The notes under the pieces are model-generated. The model was not told where the DNA came from and searched no databases. It worked only from the letters and a program-made list of their open reading frames with translations. The position numbers and the translations under genes were made by a program. From Pirellulales bacterium (GTDB lineage Bacteria > Planctomycetota > Planctomycetia > Pirellulales > Thermoguttaceae), in contig JADLEL010000111.1 of NCBI GenBank assembly GCA_020846145.1, positions 1 through 64,000 of the forward strand: a stretch of DNA of 64,000 nucleotides, given 5' to 3'. Below, one piece after another: positions 1 through 9,397 of the stretch (positions are counted from its first letter, which is position 1; every line of letters begins with the position of its first letter).

Positions 1-125
1 CAGGGGACTGTCCCCCTCGCGCCGCGGGAAGGGGACAGGTCCATGTTTTCGGCCTACCGTTTGTCCACAAAATACGTTTTCACGCCGAAAAATGGACCAG
101 TCCCCGACCGGGGCGTGAACGCTTA
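1..125 (+). repeat. dispersed inverted-repeat element, GACTGTCCCC family, copy 1
   Basis: Positions 6-125 match 46976-47094 with only one single-base insertion by eye, and are related to the minus-strand sequence at 49870-50034. The unit contains inverted segments such as GGACAGGTCCAT against ATGGACCAGTCC and ends GTGAACGCTTA. The upstream part may lie before the window or be deleted. No protein is encoded. It ends 27 bases before the RND operon start codon. Confidence 0.85.
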
Positions 126-152
126 CGTTTTGTGCATTGAGGGAGTTCCTCC

Positions 153-1466
153 ATGAGATGGTATTCGTTATACGTGCGTTACCGGCGCTGGGTGCTCGTC
201 GCGTGTTTTTCGCTGATCGGCGGGGCGATTCTGTTTTTGACTTTACGGAATTTGCCCGCCCGCGACTTGACCAAGGCGGCCGGCGAGGGATCGTCATCTT
301 CCGCGGCGGCGGAACGGAGCGGAAAAGCGAATCTCGGCTATGCGAACGGCGGAAATTCTCCGGAGCGGCCGGGGCAAACGGATCCTTACCGGACGACCGG
401 CGTGGAGGTCGTGGAGCATTTCAAGACCTTGCGCGTTACGGGCAGTTTGGCGGCCGACGAGCTTTCGAACGTGGCCAGCAACGTCAACGGCATCGTGGTC
501 GAGGTTCGCGTCGATCGGGGCAGCGTCGTAAGGAGGGGGGACGTGATGGTGCAGCTCGATCCGACCGATCCCCAGAATAAACTGAGCGAAGGAATGGCCT
601 TGGTCGAGGAGTTGAAAGCCAAGCTTTCGCTGGACGAGTCGAAGCCGTTCGTCGCCGAAGAACTGCCGGAAGTAAAATTGGCCAAGGCGGCTTGGGACTT
701 GGCGATCTCCCGCCGGAAACGCGCGGAAGATTTGCTCCCGCAGAAGGCTATTTCGCTGGACGATTGCGAGCAGATTCGCGCGGAATCGGAGATTGCCGAA
801 CAACGCTATCAGCAAGCGATATTACAGGTAAAACAGACCTACCAATCGTACAAAACGAACGTTGCGAAGCTGGCGGCGATGCGCAAGGCTGTGGCCGACA
901 CGACGATCGCCGCGCCGTTCGACGGCGTGGTGGTGGAAAAGCACGTGGCGTTGGGGGAGCAGGTGACGGGCGGATTTATCGCCTCGAAAGTCGTTACGGT
1001 GGTCAAGACCAGTCCGCTGCGAATCTCCTTAACGGTGCCGCAGCAGCACATCGCGCGGATCAAACCCGGCCAGAAGGCGATTTTTCAAGTCGATAGCTTT
1101 CCGGAGAAGAAGTTCGCGGGGGAAATCCGCTATATTTCGCCTTCGGTAACCAGCGACACCCGCTCGCTGGTGGTCGAGGCGATCACGCCGAACGCGGAGG
1201 GTATTTTGCGGCCGGGCCTGTTCGTTACGGCCGAGTTGGAACTGCCCGAACAACACAAGCAATTTTTCGTGCCGGCCGCCGCGGTGGAGAAAATGGGCGA
1301 ATCGGCGCGGGTCTTCGTGGTGCGGGAAGGCGGCGCGAGGGAGCAGGTCGTGGCGTTGGGGAAACGGAAGAACGACCTCATCGAGATCACCGCGGGACTC
1401 CAAGGGAACGAGCGCATCGTGTGCAATCCCGCGCAGGTTCGGGAAGGAGCGCAGGCGCGCAAATGA
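153..1466 (+). CDS. RND efflux periplasmic adaptor subunit (HlyD/AcrA family)
   Basis: Predicted 437-aa membrane-fusion protein linking an inner-membrane RND pump to an outer-membrane channel. An N-terminal transmembrane or signal segment (about residues 13-33) is followed by a low-complexity linker, a barrel-sandwich/lipoyl half-motif near residues 115-145 (VDRGSVVRRGDVMVQLDP), a helical hairpin at about 150-245, the second half-motif (IAAPFDGVVVEKHVALGEQV, about 250-270), and a beta-barrel ending with the typical ALGKRKNDLIEITAGLQGNE region. The ATG at 153 has GGGAG 8 bases upstream. The stop overlaps the ATG of the pump gene (ATGA at 1463-1466), so the two are translationally coupled. The substrate cannot be read from sequence. 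Family assignment is firm. Confidence 0.93.
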   Translation: MRWYSLYVRYRRWVLVACFSLIGGAILFLTLRNLPARDLTKAAGEGSSSSAAAERSGKANLGYANGGNSPERPGQTDPYRTTGVEVVEHFKTLRVTGSLAADELSNVASNVNGIVVEVRVDRGSVVRRGDVMVQLDPTDPQNKLSEGMALVEELKAKLSLDESKPFVAEELPEVKLAKAAWDLAISRRKRAEDLLPQKAISLDDCEQIRAESEIAEQRYQQAILQVKQTYQSYKTNVAKLAAMRKAVADTTIAAPFDGVVVEKHVALGEQVTGGFIASKVVTVVKTSPLRISLTVPQQHIARIKPGQKAIFQVDSFPEKKFAGEIRYISPSVTSDTRSLVVEAITPNAEGILRPGLFVTAELELPEQHKQFFVPAAAVEKMGESARVFVVREGGAREQVVALGKRKNDLIEITAGLQGNERIVCNPAQVREGAQARK

Positions 1467-4400
1467 ATTGGCTAGCGGCAATATGCGTAAAGCGGCCGGT
1501 TTTCGCCTCGGTCTTGGTCTTGGTGATGATGGTCTTCGGGGTGGTGGGCTATCTCTCCTTGGGCGTGGATCTTTTTCCCAAGGTCGATTTCCCGACCATC
1601 ACCGTCACCACGCGTCTGATGGGTTCCGCGCCCGAAGAGATCGAGAACAACATCACCAATAAGATCGAAGAGGCGGTCAACACGATCAGCGGCATCGACG
1701 AGCTGCGATCGGTCTCCGCGCAGGGAGTATCGCTGGTTTACGTCGCCTTCGCACTGGAAAAAGACGTCGATGTGGCGGCGCAGGAAGTTCGCGACCGGGT
1801 GAATCGCGTATTGCCGAACCTGCCCAAGGACACCGATCAGCCGACCGTCGAGAAGATGGACTCCGACGCCGCGCCGGTGATCACGATCGCGGTTTCCGCG
1901 CCCGCGCCGCTCAGAGACATCACCGAGTATTGCGATAAGGTGTTGCGCCGCCGATTGGAGACGACCCAGGGGGTGGGCGAGATCAAATTGATCGGCGGGC
2001 AGGCGCGGCAGGTGAACGTGCTGCTCGATCCGATCAAGGTTCGCGGCCACAAGCTGACGGTGGTCGATGTGATGCGCGCGCTTTCCGACGAAAACATCGA
2101 GCTGCCGGGCGGAACGATCAAGCAGGGGGAGAAGGAGTTTACCTTGCGCATTCTCGGCCGCGTCTCCCGCGTCGAGGAGATCAAGGATATTTCGGTGGTC
2201 AACCGCGAGGGCCGCGCGATCACCATCGGCGATCTGGGGACCGTGGAAGACTCGACGGCCGAGCTTGAGAGCACCGCGGTGTTCGGCGAAAAGGCGCGCG
2301 ACACGACCGCCGTGCTGTTGAACGTCCGCAAGCAGTCGGGCACGAACACGGTGGAAGTCGCGCGGCTGGTCCGCGAGCGGTTGGACGAGTTGGACAAGCT
2401 CAAGCCCGCGGGATACCGCATCCAAGTGGTCCGCGACCAATCGACGTTCATCGAGGCCTCGACCAACGCCGTGAAGGAGCATCTGGTGCTGGGCGCGTTT
2501 CTCGCCGGCGTGGTGGTGCTGTTTTTTTTGGCGAATCTGCGGGCGACGATTATCGCGGGCCTGGCGATTCCCACGTCGATCATCGCCACGTTTGCCGTGA
2601 TGAAGTACATGGACTTCACGCTGAACATGATGTCGCTGTTGGCTCTGTCGCTCTCGGTGGGCATCGTGATCGACGACGCGATCGTGGTGATGGAGAACAT
2701 CTTCCGCTTCATTCAAGACAAGGGCTATCGCCCGTACGACGCGGCGATCGCGGCCACCAAGGAGATCGGGCTGGCGGTGCTTTCGATCACGCTCTCGCTG
2801 GTGGCGGTTTTTTTGCCGATCGCCTTCATGGGCGGGATCATCGGCAAGTTCATGAAGTGCTTCGGCGTCACGATGGCCGCCACGGTCGTAGTCAGCATGA
2901 TCGTCGGATTCACGCTCACGCCGATGCTTTCCGCCCGCTGGTTCAAGCCGCTCGCCGGCGATTTCCCCGGCGGCGACGGGCGGAGCGGAAAACGGCACCG
3001 GGGAGCGAAGTGGCTGAAATACTACGAGTGGATCGAGCGGGGGTATCGGAGTTTGCTGGAGTTTTCGCTCTCCCATCGCTGGATCGTGGTGTTGGCCGTG
3101 CTGATCTCGTTGGGTTCGATATATCCCCTATTGACGATCCTGCCGATGAATTTCTTGCCCGAAGACGACGAATCGCAATTCGAAGTCAGCGTTCGCGCGC
3201 CCGAGGGGACCACGCTCGAGGCGACGCGGGCGATCGTCGCCCGGATGGCGCGGGACATCAGGCGGCTCGATGGAGTTCGCTACACGATCGCCAGCGTGGG
3301 CGACGACGAGCAGCGCACGCCGTACAAAGGTTCGATTTACGTTCGGCTGGTCAACGTCTTCGAGCGCACCTATACCCAGATGGAGATCGCGACGTTCATC
3401 CGCGAGGATATTCTGCCGCGGTACGATGGGGAAAAATTGCGATTGAGCGTCGGGCCGGTGCCCGCCTTTTCCGGCGGCGGCATGACCAACGCCGACATCC
3501 AGTACATGATCGGCGGGCGGGACATGGACAAGCTGCGGGAGTATTCGCAGGCGGTGATGAAGCGGCTGCGCGAAATACCCAGCGTCGCCGATCCGCGGAA
3601 GCCCGGCGTGGTCGATGTGGACTCCACGCTCACCGCGGGGACGCCGCAAATCGGCTTCCCTCCCGATCGTCCGAAGATGAGCGAATTGGGAGTGAGCACG
3701 GCCGACGCGGCGCGCACGATCAGCGCGCTGGTTTCCGGGCTGAAAGTATCCGATTACAACGAGGGGGGCGAGCAATACGAAGTCCACGTCCGCGCCCTGC
3801 CGGAAGCGCGGAACCGCATCGACGAATTGGCGATGGTTTCGGTGCCCTCGAGCAAGTACGGCATGGTGCCGCTGGGCGACGTCGTCCGCGTCGAACGGGG
3901 CACCGGGCCGGCGCAGATCGACCGGCTCAATCGCACGCGGCAGGTGACGATCAGCGGCAATCTGGAGGCCGGCATGTCGCAGCGCGACGTTTTGGCCGAG
4001 ATCGAGAAATTCGTCGCCGGGATGAAGATGGGGCCGGATTACACGACCGGACTCTTAGGCCGCTCGAAGGAGTTGGCCCGCATGTTGCGCGGTTTTGCGT
4101 TCGTCGTCTTGACGTCGTTCATTCTCGTGTATCTGGTGATCGCGGCGCAGTTCGAATCGTGGCTGCATCCGATCACGATTCTGCTCTCGCTGCCGCTCAC
4201 GTTTCCGTTCGCCTTGATCGCCTTGATTTTGTTCAACCAGTCGCTCAATTTGTTTTCGATCCTCGGCGTACTGGTGCTGTTCGCGGTGGTGAAGAAGAAC
4301 TCGATTTTGCAGATCGACCACACGAACCAACTCCGCGAGTCGGGCATGCCGCGGCACGAGGCGATGATCGCCGCCAACCTGGACCGGCTGCGGCCGATCC

Positions 4401-4768
4401 TGATGACCACCGTGGCGTTCGTGGCGGGCATGTTCCCGCTGTTGATTTCCAACGCCGAGGGCGCGGCGACCAACAAGACGATCAGCGCCGTGGTGATCGG
4501 CGGGCAGATGCTCTCGCTGTTGCTGACGCTCATCGCCACGCCGGTGGCCTATTCGCTATTCGACGATGCCGCCCAGTCGCGGCTGCTGAAAAGACTGTTT
4601 CGCAAGCCGGCGGGCGAGACGGCGGCGAAATCGGAGACGGCGGCGAAATCGGAGACGGCGGCGAAATCGGAGACGGCGGCATTCGAGAATCGCGCGACCG
4701 TCGAGACGGTGGTGATGGAGAAAGCGGCGGCGGGCGAGAAGAATCTGTGGAAAAATGCTGAACGATGA
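1463..4768 (+). CDS. RND efflux transporter permease (AcrB/MdtB-like)
   Basis: Predicted 1,101-aa inner-membrane proton-driven pump. The N-terminus MNWLAAICVKRPVFA starts the first membrane helix as in AcrB; large periplasmic porter domains lie between TM1-TM2 and TM7-TM8. The TM4 region contains the proton-relay pair (VGIVIDDAIVVMEN), and the second half repeats the fold (FAVVKKNSILQIDHTNQLR). Length is normal for the family. The start at 1463 is chosen because it makes the ATGA overlap with the adaptor stop; an upstream in-frame ATG at 1421 would encode a non-homologous tail. The extreme C-terminus carries a tandem 18-bp repeat (ETAAKS units, about 4616-4680), unusual for this family. Drug or ion specificity unknown. 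Confidence 0.94.
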   Translation: MNWLAAICVKRPVFASVLVLVMMVFGVVGYLSLGVDLFPKVDFPTITVTTRLMGSAPEEIENNITNKIEEAVNTISGIDELRSVSAQGVSLVYVAFALEKDVDVAAQEVRDRVNRVLPNLPKDTDQPTVEKMDSDAAPVITIAVSAPAPLRDITEYCDKVLRRRLETTQGVGEIKLIGGQARQVNVLLDPIKVRGHKLTVVDVMRALSDENIELPGGTIKQGEKEFTLRILGRVSRVEEIKDISVVNREGRAITIGDLGTVEDSTAELESTAVFGEKARDTTAVLLNVRKQSGTNTVEVARLVRERLDELDKLKPAGYRIQVVRDQSTFIEASTNAVKEHLVLGAFLAGVVVLFFLANLRATIIAGLAIPTSIIATFAVMKYMDFTLNMMSLLALSLSVGIVIDDAIVVMENIFRFIQDKGYRPYDAAIAATKEIGLAVLSITLSLVAVFLPIAFMGGIIGKFMKCFGVTMAATVVVSMIVGFTLTPMLSARWFKPLAGDFPGGDGRSGKRHRGAKWLKYYEWIERGYRSLLEFSLSHRWIVVLAVLISLGSIYPLLTILPMNFLPEDDESQFEVSVRAPEGTTLEATRAIVARMARDIRRLDGVRYTIASVGDDEQRTPYKGSIYVRLVNVFERTYTQMEIATFIREDILPRYDGEKLRLSVGPVPAFSGGGMTNADIQYMIGGRDMDKLREYSQAVMKRLREIPSVADPRKPGVVDVDSTLTAGTPQIGFPPDRPKMSELGVSTADAARTISALVSGLKVSDYNEGGEQYEVHVRALPEARNRIDELAMVSVPSSKYGMVPLGDVVRVERGTGPAQIDRLNRTRQVTISGNLEAGMSQRDVLAEIEKFVAGMKMGPDYTTGLLGRSKELARMLRGFAFVVLTSFILVYLVIAAQFESWLHPITILLSLPLTFPFALIALILFNQSLNLFSILGVLVLFAVVKKNSILQIDHTNQLRESGMPRHEAMIAANLDRLRPILMTTVAFVAGMFPLLISNAEGAATNKTISAVVIGGQMLSLLLTLIATPVAYSLFDDAAQSRLLKRLFRKPAGETAAKSETAAKSETAAKSETAAFENRATVETVVMEKAAAGEKNLWKNAER
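4616..4680 (+). repeat. 18-bp tandem repeat inside the RND permease C-terminus
   Basis: About three and a half copies of GAGACGGCGGCGAAATCG in frame, coding ETAAKS units. The period is a multiple of three, so copy-number change keeps the frame. Confidence 0.9.
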
Positions 4769-4824
<56 letters not shown>

Positions 4825-5853
4825 TCATTCCCCCAAGGCTTCGGTGGGATTCTTGATCGCGTCTTGGATGACGATGGCCTTGTGCCCCTTGAAGGCCCCG
4901 ACGCCCGCGCGGAATTTTGGGATTCCTTCGACGGAGACGATCAGCGGGCGGTGGATATCCTTCTCGGTGGTGATGATATCGCCGACTTTCAACCCGATCA
5001 GTTCGCCCGTATTGATCTGCGTCTGCGCCAGCCGCACGTTCAGCTCGACGAGCGAAGTGCAAACCTTCCGGCTGATTTGCCGGATGCTTTCGGGCGTGGG
5101 CTGCCGCCTGCCGTAAGCGATCCAGCTATTGGCCGAGAGCTTGCCGCCGATGCGCTCGATGGCGTTGTAGGGGATGCAGAGATTGATCATCCCCCGCAGG
5201 TCGCCGACCGTCAGTTCGAAGCTGATCAGCACGACGACTTCGTTGGGGGGCACGATCTGCACCAGTTGCGGATTGCTTTCGACCTGCAGCACTTCGAGAT
5301 TCAAGTCGATGACGTTTTCCCAGGCGTGCCGCAACTCGTGCAGAAAGAGGTCGGTGATCCGCGAAACCAGGCGGAGCTCGATTTCGGTCAGGGGCCGCCG
5401 CGCCAAGGGGCCGGCTTCGCGTCCGCCGCCCAGCAGCCGATCGATGATCGGATAGAGGATCGAGGGATTGATGTCGAGAATCAGATTCCCTTCCAAGGGA
5501 TCGGCCTTGAGCAAGTTGAAGCAGGTGGGATTTTCGAGGCTGAAAACGAACTCGCTGTAGGTGAGCTGATCGACGCTGGTAAGTTTCACTTCGACGATGC
5601 TTCGCAGCAGGGCGGAGATCGCCGCGCCGAAATTGCGGCCGAAACTCTCGTGCAAGGTTTGCAGCGCGCGCATTTGTTCCTTGCCGACGCGCTCCGGCCG
5701 CTTAAAATCGTAAGAGCCGATTTTATCGCGGGTTTTTCCGGCATTCGCGCCGCTCGGCGGCGGCGCGGCGCTCGCGGTGGCGTGCCGGCCTTCGCTGGCC
5801 ATCGCGCTGAGCAAACTCTCCACTTCCGTTTGGCTGAGTACGTCGCTGGGCAT
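4825..5853 (-). CDS. fliM: flagellar motor switch protein FliM
   Basis: Predicted 342-aa C-ring component that receives phosphorylated CheY and couples to FliG and FliN. The N-terminal LSQTEVESLLSAM matches the CheY-P binding motif (LSQDEIDALL type), followed by a low-complexity linker, a middle domain (around residues 70-260, with GGGREAGPLARRPLTEIELR) and a C-terminal SpoA/FliN-like domain (about 270-340, LNVRLAQTQINTGELIGLKVGD split over that stretch). Length is normal. No other flagellar gene is nearby, so it stands apart from the main flagellar cluster. It points to a motile organism. Confidence 0.95.
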   Translation of the reverse strand: MPSDVLSQTEVESLLSAMASEGRHATASAAPPPSGANAGKTRDKIGSYDFKRPERVGKEQMRALQTLHESFGRNFGAAISALLRSIVEVKLTSVDQLTYSEFVFSLENPTCFNLLKADPLEGNLILDINPSILYPIIDRLLGGGREAGPLARRPLTEIELRLVSRITDLFLHELRHAWENVIDLNLEVLQVESNPQLVQIVPPNEVVVLISFELTVGDLRGMINLCIPYNAIERIGGKLSANSWIAYGRRQPTPESIRQISRKVCTSLVELNVRLAQTQINTGELIGLKVGDIITTEKDIHRPLIVSVEGIPKFRAGVGAFKGHKAIVIQDAIKNPTEALGE

Positions 5854-5983
5854 GATATGCTCCTACTTGTCGAACGAACAGAGAACGGGGGGGAAGTATG
5901 AAGTATGAATGATGAAGTATGAAATTGTTGAGCGCGCCATTCATCATTCATCATTCATACTTCATACTTCATACTTCATACTT
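5854..5983. repeat. simple GAAGTATGAATGATG spacer
   Basis: Between proA and fliM, direct repeats of ATGAAGTATGA and their reverse complement (CATACTTCATACTT) form a long imperfect inverted repeat at about 5896-5983. No coding sequence supported. Confidence 0.8.
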
Positions 5984-7246
5984 TTATTCCCGCACCTGTC
6001 CGCTGCCGTAAACCACGTATTTATAGCTCGTCAACTCGTCGAGGCCGCAAGGGCCGCGGGCGTGAAACTTGTCGGTGCTGATGCCGATCTCCGCGCCCAA
6101 GCCGAATTCGCCGCCGTCGTTGAACCGCGTGCTGGCGTTCACCATCACCGCCGAACTATCGACCCGCGCGGCGAACTGCCGGGCGGAGTCGAGATCGCGG
6201 GTAACGATCGCCTCGGTATGCCGCGACCCGTAGCGGCCGATGTGTTCGACGGCCGCATCGAGCGAATCGACCACCTTCACCGACATGATCGGCCCGAGAT
6301 ACTCGGCGCGATAATCGTCTTCCGTCGCAGGCTTGGCTTGCGGCAGAATTGTCCGCGTGCGTTCATCGCCGCGCAATTCGATGCCGCGTTCCATGAGCGC
6401 ACTGCCGACGCGCTTCAAGAGCGTTTCGGCCGCCTCGGCATGGACCAAAAGCGATTCGGCGGCGTTGCATACGCCCATCCGCTGGCACTTGGCGTTCACG
6501 GTGATTCGTTCAGCCATTTCGAGGTCGGCCGATTTATCGAGATAAACGTGGCAATTGCCGGCGAAATGCTTGATGACCGGCATTTTGGCCTCTTCGCTCA
6601 CCCGACGGATCAGACTTTCGCCGCCCCGCGGAATGCAAACGCTTATCGACTCCGGCATTTTCAGCAAGTGGCCCACCGCCGCGCGGTCGGGCGTGGAGAT
6701 GAGTTGCACGGCGTCGGTAGGCAGATTCGCGTCGGCCGCCGCCTCGCGGAGAATTTCGGCGATCGCACGGTTCGAGTGCATCGCTTCCTTGCCGCCGCGG
6801 AGGATCACCGCGTTGCCCGCCTTCACGCACAGCGATGCGGCGTCGGCGGTAACGTTCGGCCGCGATTCGTAGATGAAAAAGACCACGCCCAGCGGCACGC
6901 GGACTTTTTGCACGTCCAGCCCGTTGGGGCGGATCGAGGAGGAGATCACCCGGCCGATCGGTTCCGGCAGCGCGGCCACTTCGCCGAGCGCGGATGCCAT
7001 CGCGGCGATTCGCTCGGGCGTGAGCCGCAGGCGGTCGATGGCCGCCTCGCTCAAGCCGAACGCGGGCGCCTTGCCGATATCGAGCCGATTCGCCTCGGCT
7101 ATCGCCACCGACCGTTCGCCCAGCAAGTGCGCGCAGCGATGCAGCCAGTCTTGCTTCTGCGCGCCGGTCGCGCGGGCCAGTTCTTCCGCGGCCTTTTTCG
7201 CCCGGCAAGCAACATTCAGGCAGTATTCGTGGAGATCGCTGGTCAT
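5984..7246 (-). CDS. proA: glutamate-5-semialdehyde dehydrogenase (gamma-glutamyl phosphate reductase)
   Basis: Predicted 420-aa cytosolic enzyme of proline synthesis, reducing gamma-glutamyl phosphate to glutamate semialdehyde with NADPH. The aldehyde-dehydrogenase-type active site cysteine lies in [17 protein letters not shown], and the nucleotide-binding segment reads [20 protein letters not shown], both ProA hallmarks; the C-terminus [17 protein letters not shown] also matches. The start at 7246 ([13 protein letters not shown]) is chosen because the longer open frame up to 7462 only translates an intergenic repeat. Length fits the family (about 417). proB is not in the window. Confidence 0.95.
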   Translation of the reverse strand: MTSDLHEYCLNVACRAKKAAEELARATGAQKQDWLHRCAHLLGERSVAIAEANRLDIGKAPAFGLSEAAIDRLRLTPERIAAMASALGEVAALPEPIGRVISSSIRPNGLDVQKVRVPLGVVFFIYESRPNVTADAASLCVKAGNAVILRGGKEAMHSNRAIAEILREAAADANLPTDAVQLISTPDRAAVGHLLKMPESISVCIPRGGESLIRRVSEEAKMPVIKHFAGNCHVYLDKSADLEMAERITVNAKCQRMGVCNAAESLLVHAEAAETLLKRVGSALMERGIELRGDERTRTILPQAKPATEDDYRAEYLGPIMSVKVVDSLDAAVEHIGRYGSRHTEAIVTRDLDSARQFAARVDSSAVMVNASTRFNDGGEFGLGAEIGISTDKFHARGPCGLDELTSYKYVVYGSGQVRE

Positions 7247-7625
7247 ATTGCTGTTTTTGCCCCAAAGGGGCAGCCGTTCTCCCAGCCCAGGGCAACGCCC
7301 TGGAGATGATGAACGCAACTCGCCCATTATCCGGCCCAACGGGCCAACGATTCTCGGAGAATGGTTGGCCCGTCGGGCCGTTTGATTTCCTCTGGCATTT
7401 CCCCTTCCCAGGGCGTTGCCCCCGGGCTGGGAGAACGGTCGGCCTTTGGCCGACGGAATCAAGACGTTATCGCCCGTGGAAGTATCCGTTAATTCGGGCT
7501 GCGAGTCAACGTCGATTCCGAAAAGAAAAGCGATTTGCCATCAACCCTAAGTGCTTATCCGACAAGATGTTGCGGAATCCGAACAGAGCGGGCCGATCCG
7601 CGAAGCATCTACTGGATAATTTCCG
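7247..7625. repeat. intergenic region with a composite inverted-repeat element
   Basis: From about 7257 to 7454 nested inverted repeats are visible: outer arms CGTTCTCCCAGCCCAGGGC against CGGGCTGGGAGAACG, and an inner pair built on GGCCCAACGGGCC. A related but diverged structure lies at about 31655-31830. The long ORF that appears to extend proA upstream is only a read-through of this element. Nothing else recognisable up to 7625. Confidence 0.75.
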
Positions 7626-8168
7626 TTAGAACAGATCGGCGAGAGGCTTGCGAAAACCGGGCAACAGGGTTGGACTTTCGAGAACGTCAGCGGGAGCGAG
7701 TTGTACGATGCTGCCCTCCGCGCGATGCAGCGTGATGGTTTGGGTTTCGGGATCGACGATCCAAATTTCCCGGCAGCCGGCGGCCTGCCAACCGCGAGTT
7801 TTCGCGGTAACTTCGCTGGCCCGATCACTGGGCGAAAGCACTTCGACGGCCAAGTCGGGCGGACCGGGGAAAAAGCCCGCCGGGAGCGGATTAGGAACTC
7901 GTTCGTTTACCACGAAAGCCACGTCGGGCGCGCGAACGGTATCGGGATTGCGCCCTAGGATAAAGCCCGTTTCCGCCCCGAAGGTCATTCCCAAGTTGTG
8001 TTCGGCAACATGATTTCCGAGCCACCGCTCGAGGATAACTATATACCTACCATGCAAAGCGCCGCTGAGCGGCATCGTGATAATTTCTCCGCGGATCAAT
8101 TCGCACCGCCCCAAGTCGGGCATCTGAAAAAGTTCTTTGGCGGTCATGAGGGAATCGATCATTGCCAT
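7626..8168 (-). CDS. Uma2-family (DUF820) putative endonuclease
   Basis: Predicted 180-aa protein of the Uma2/DUF820 family, with a PD-(D/E)XK nuclease-like fold. Hallmarks are the N-terminal ELFQMPDLGRCELIRGEI, the RAPDVAFVV motif, the DLAVEVLSPSDRASEV core with its acidic residue, and the GCREIWIVDPETQTITLH strand. Uma2 genes are abundant in planctomycetes and cyanobacteria; the cellular role is unproven and many copies are thought to be mobile or defensive. Start taken at the ATG at 8168; an in-frame TTG nine bases upstream is the alternative. Confidence 0.88.
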   Translation of the reverse strand: MAMIDSLMTAKELFQMPDLGRCELIRGEIITMPLSGALHGRYIVILERWLGNHVAEHNLGMTFGAETGFILGRNPDTVRAPDVAFVVNERVPNPLPAGFFPGPPDLAVEVLSPSDRASEVTAKTRGWQAAGCREIWIVDPETQTITLHRAEGSIVQLAPADVLESPTLLPGFRKPLADLF

Positions 8169-8371
8169 AACAACCAATGCTACCCCGCCGGACGTAGGGC
8201 GTCAAGGTCGTGGATTTTGGGCTGATCCTACATTCTATTGAGTTCCTTCCGCCTTCCTCCTTTCTTCACCCCCCTATTGCAAACCAATACCCCCGTTAAA
8301 AGTTTAGTTTTGAGATTTGCCATTCGAGAATGGGCCGCCTTTCGGTGCGGCCCGTTTTTATTTCCGCATCA
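8169..8371. promoter_or_regulatory. intergenic spacer with a GC-rich hairpin (8332-8353)
   Basis: A 7-bp perfect stem, GGGCCGC/GCGGCCC with an 8-base loop, is followed on the plus strand by GTTTTTATTT, like an intrinsic terminator. On the minus strand it lies just after the stop of the 52-aa gene at 8372, so it may act as a transcript end for that operon, although the T-tract is on the plus-strand side. No gene seen in the remainder. Confidence 0.45.
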
Positions 8372-8530
8372 TCAAGCAAAATCCTTGTCCTCCGGTTCGT
8401 GGCAACGCATTGTGCTATCGAGTAATTCCTGTTCCAAAACCGGCCAATCCGTCTGATCGTCGTTGGCATCTTCGGCCAACCATTGTTGAAGAAGTTCCGC
8501 GATTCGCAAATTTCTTTCCGATTGATCCAT
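8372..8530 (-). CDS. small acidic protein, 52 aa, downstream of folP
   Basis: A short open frame starting ATG at 8530, ten bases after the folP stop, and ending TGA at 8372. The product begins MDQSERNLRIAELLQQW and is rich in Asp, Glu and Gln with a predicted amphipathic helix in the first 20 residues; it has one Cys and no membrane segment. Composition and codon choice look like protein rather than spacer, and the spacing suggests co-transcription with folP. It resembles no family I recognise. It could be an adaptor or regulator; function unknown. Confidence 0.55.
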   Translation of the reverse strand: MDQSERNLRIAELLQQWLAEDANDDQTDWPVLEQELLDSTMRCHEPEDKDFA

Positions 8531-8539
8531 ATATTCCCT

Positions 8540-9397
8540 TTATAGACCGCCCGCCGCCTCGAACAGCAGCATCGCCTGCCGTACGGCGGCCACGTCGTGG
8601 ACGCGGAGAATTTGCACGTTTTGGCGGGCCAATGCCAATGCGGCGCCGAGGGTGCCGGGGAGACGGTCGGTGGAAGGTTGGTCGAGTAATTGGCCGATGA
8701 ACCGCTTGCGGGAATGGCCGAAGAGGAGCGGGCAATCGAGCGCGTGGAATCGCCAGGAGTTCGCGAGGAGTTCGAGATTGTGCTGAAGCGTCTTGCCGAA
8801 GCCGATGCCGGGATCGAGAGCGATTCGCGCCAACTCCACGCCATCCTCAACGAGCGCGTCGCGCCGCCAGCGGAGAAATTGCAAAACCTCGACCACCACG
8901 TCGTCGTATTGCGGCTCGTCTTGCATGGTTTTCGGCTCGCCTTGCAGGTGCATCGCCACGACGCCGCAGCCGCTCTGGACTGCCAGGCGGAGCATATCGC
9001 GGTCGCGGAAGGCGGCAACGTCGTTGACGACTTCGACGCCCGCTTCCAACGCGAATTCCGCCACGCCGGGATAGAAGGTGTCGATCGAAATCGGCACGGC
9101 GGTTTTCGCGAGGAGACTTTCGAGCACCGGCCGCACGCGGCGAAGTTCTTCGTCGGCCGATACCGGCTCGGAGCCGGGCCGGGTGCTTTGGCCGCCGATA
9201 TCGAGCAGGTCGGCCCCCTCTTCGACGAGTTTCAGGGCATGAGCGACCGCTTTTTCGGGATCGAGGAACTTTCCGCCGTCGGAGAAGCTGTCGGGCGTTA
9301 CGTTGACGATGCCCATCAGGAGCGGCATTCGCCCCAAGAACAACGTCTTCGTGCGAAGTTTCCAACGATCGGCGGTTTTTAGATCGACGGGAAGCAT
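8540..9397 (-). CDS. folP: dihydropteroate synthase
   Basis: Predicted 285-aa cytosolic folate-pathway enzyme joining p-aminobenzoate to dihydropterin pyrophosphate; the sulfonamide target. The signatures MGIVNVTPDSFSDGG, DIGGQSTRPGSEPVSADEE and the C-terminal GHSRKRFIGQLL are intact, with PISIDTFYPGVAEFALEAG between. The start at 9397 (MLPVDLKTADRWKL) is preferred because the frame upstream to 9490 translates GGAAGGC-type simple repeats. Followed closely by the 52-aa gene. Confidence 0.95.
   Translation of the reverse strand: MLPVDLKTADRWKLRTKTLFLGRMPLLMGIVNVTPDSFSDGGKFLDPEKAVAHALKLVEEGADLLDIGGQSTRPGSEPVSADEELRRVRPVLESLLAKTAVPISIDTFYPGVAEFALEAGVEVVNDVAAFRDRDMLRLAVQSGCGVVAMHLQGEPKTMQDEPQYDDVVVEVLQFLRWRRDALVEDGVELARIALDPGIGFGKTLQHNLELLANSWRFHALDCPLLFGHSRKRFIGQLLDQPSTDRLPGTLGAALALARQNVQILRVHDVAAVRQAMLLFEAAGGL

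Noticed and set aside
2857-4761. 634-aa plus ORF and long minus ORFs inside the RND permease gene
   Set aside because: Arg-rich out-of-frame translations of a GC-rich gene without protein signatures.
7247-7462. N-terminal extension of proA
   Set aside because: It translates an inverted-repeat element; homology begins at MTSDLHEY.
8296-9018. 240-aa minus frame crossing folP and the 52-aa gene
   Set aside because: It is a frameshifted Ser/Arg-rich reading across both genes; each gene has its own proper frame.
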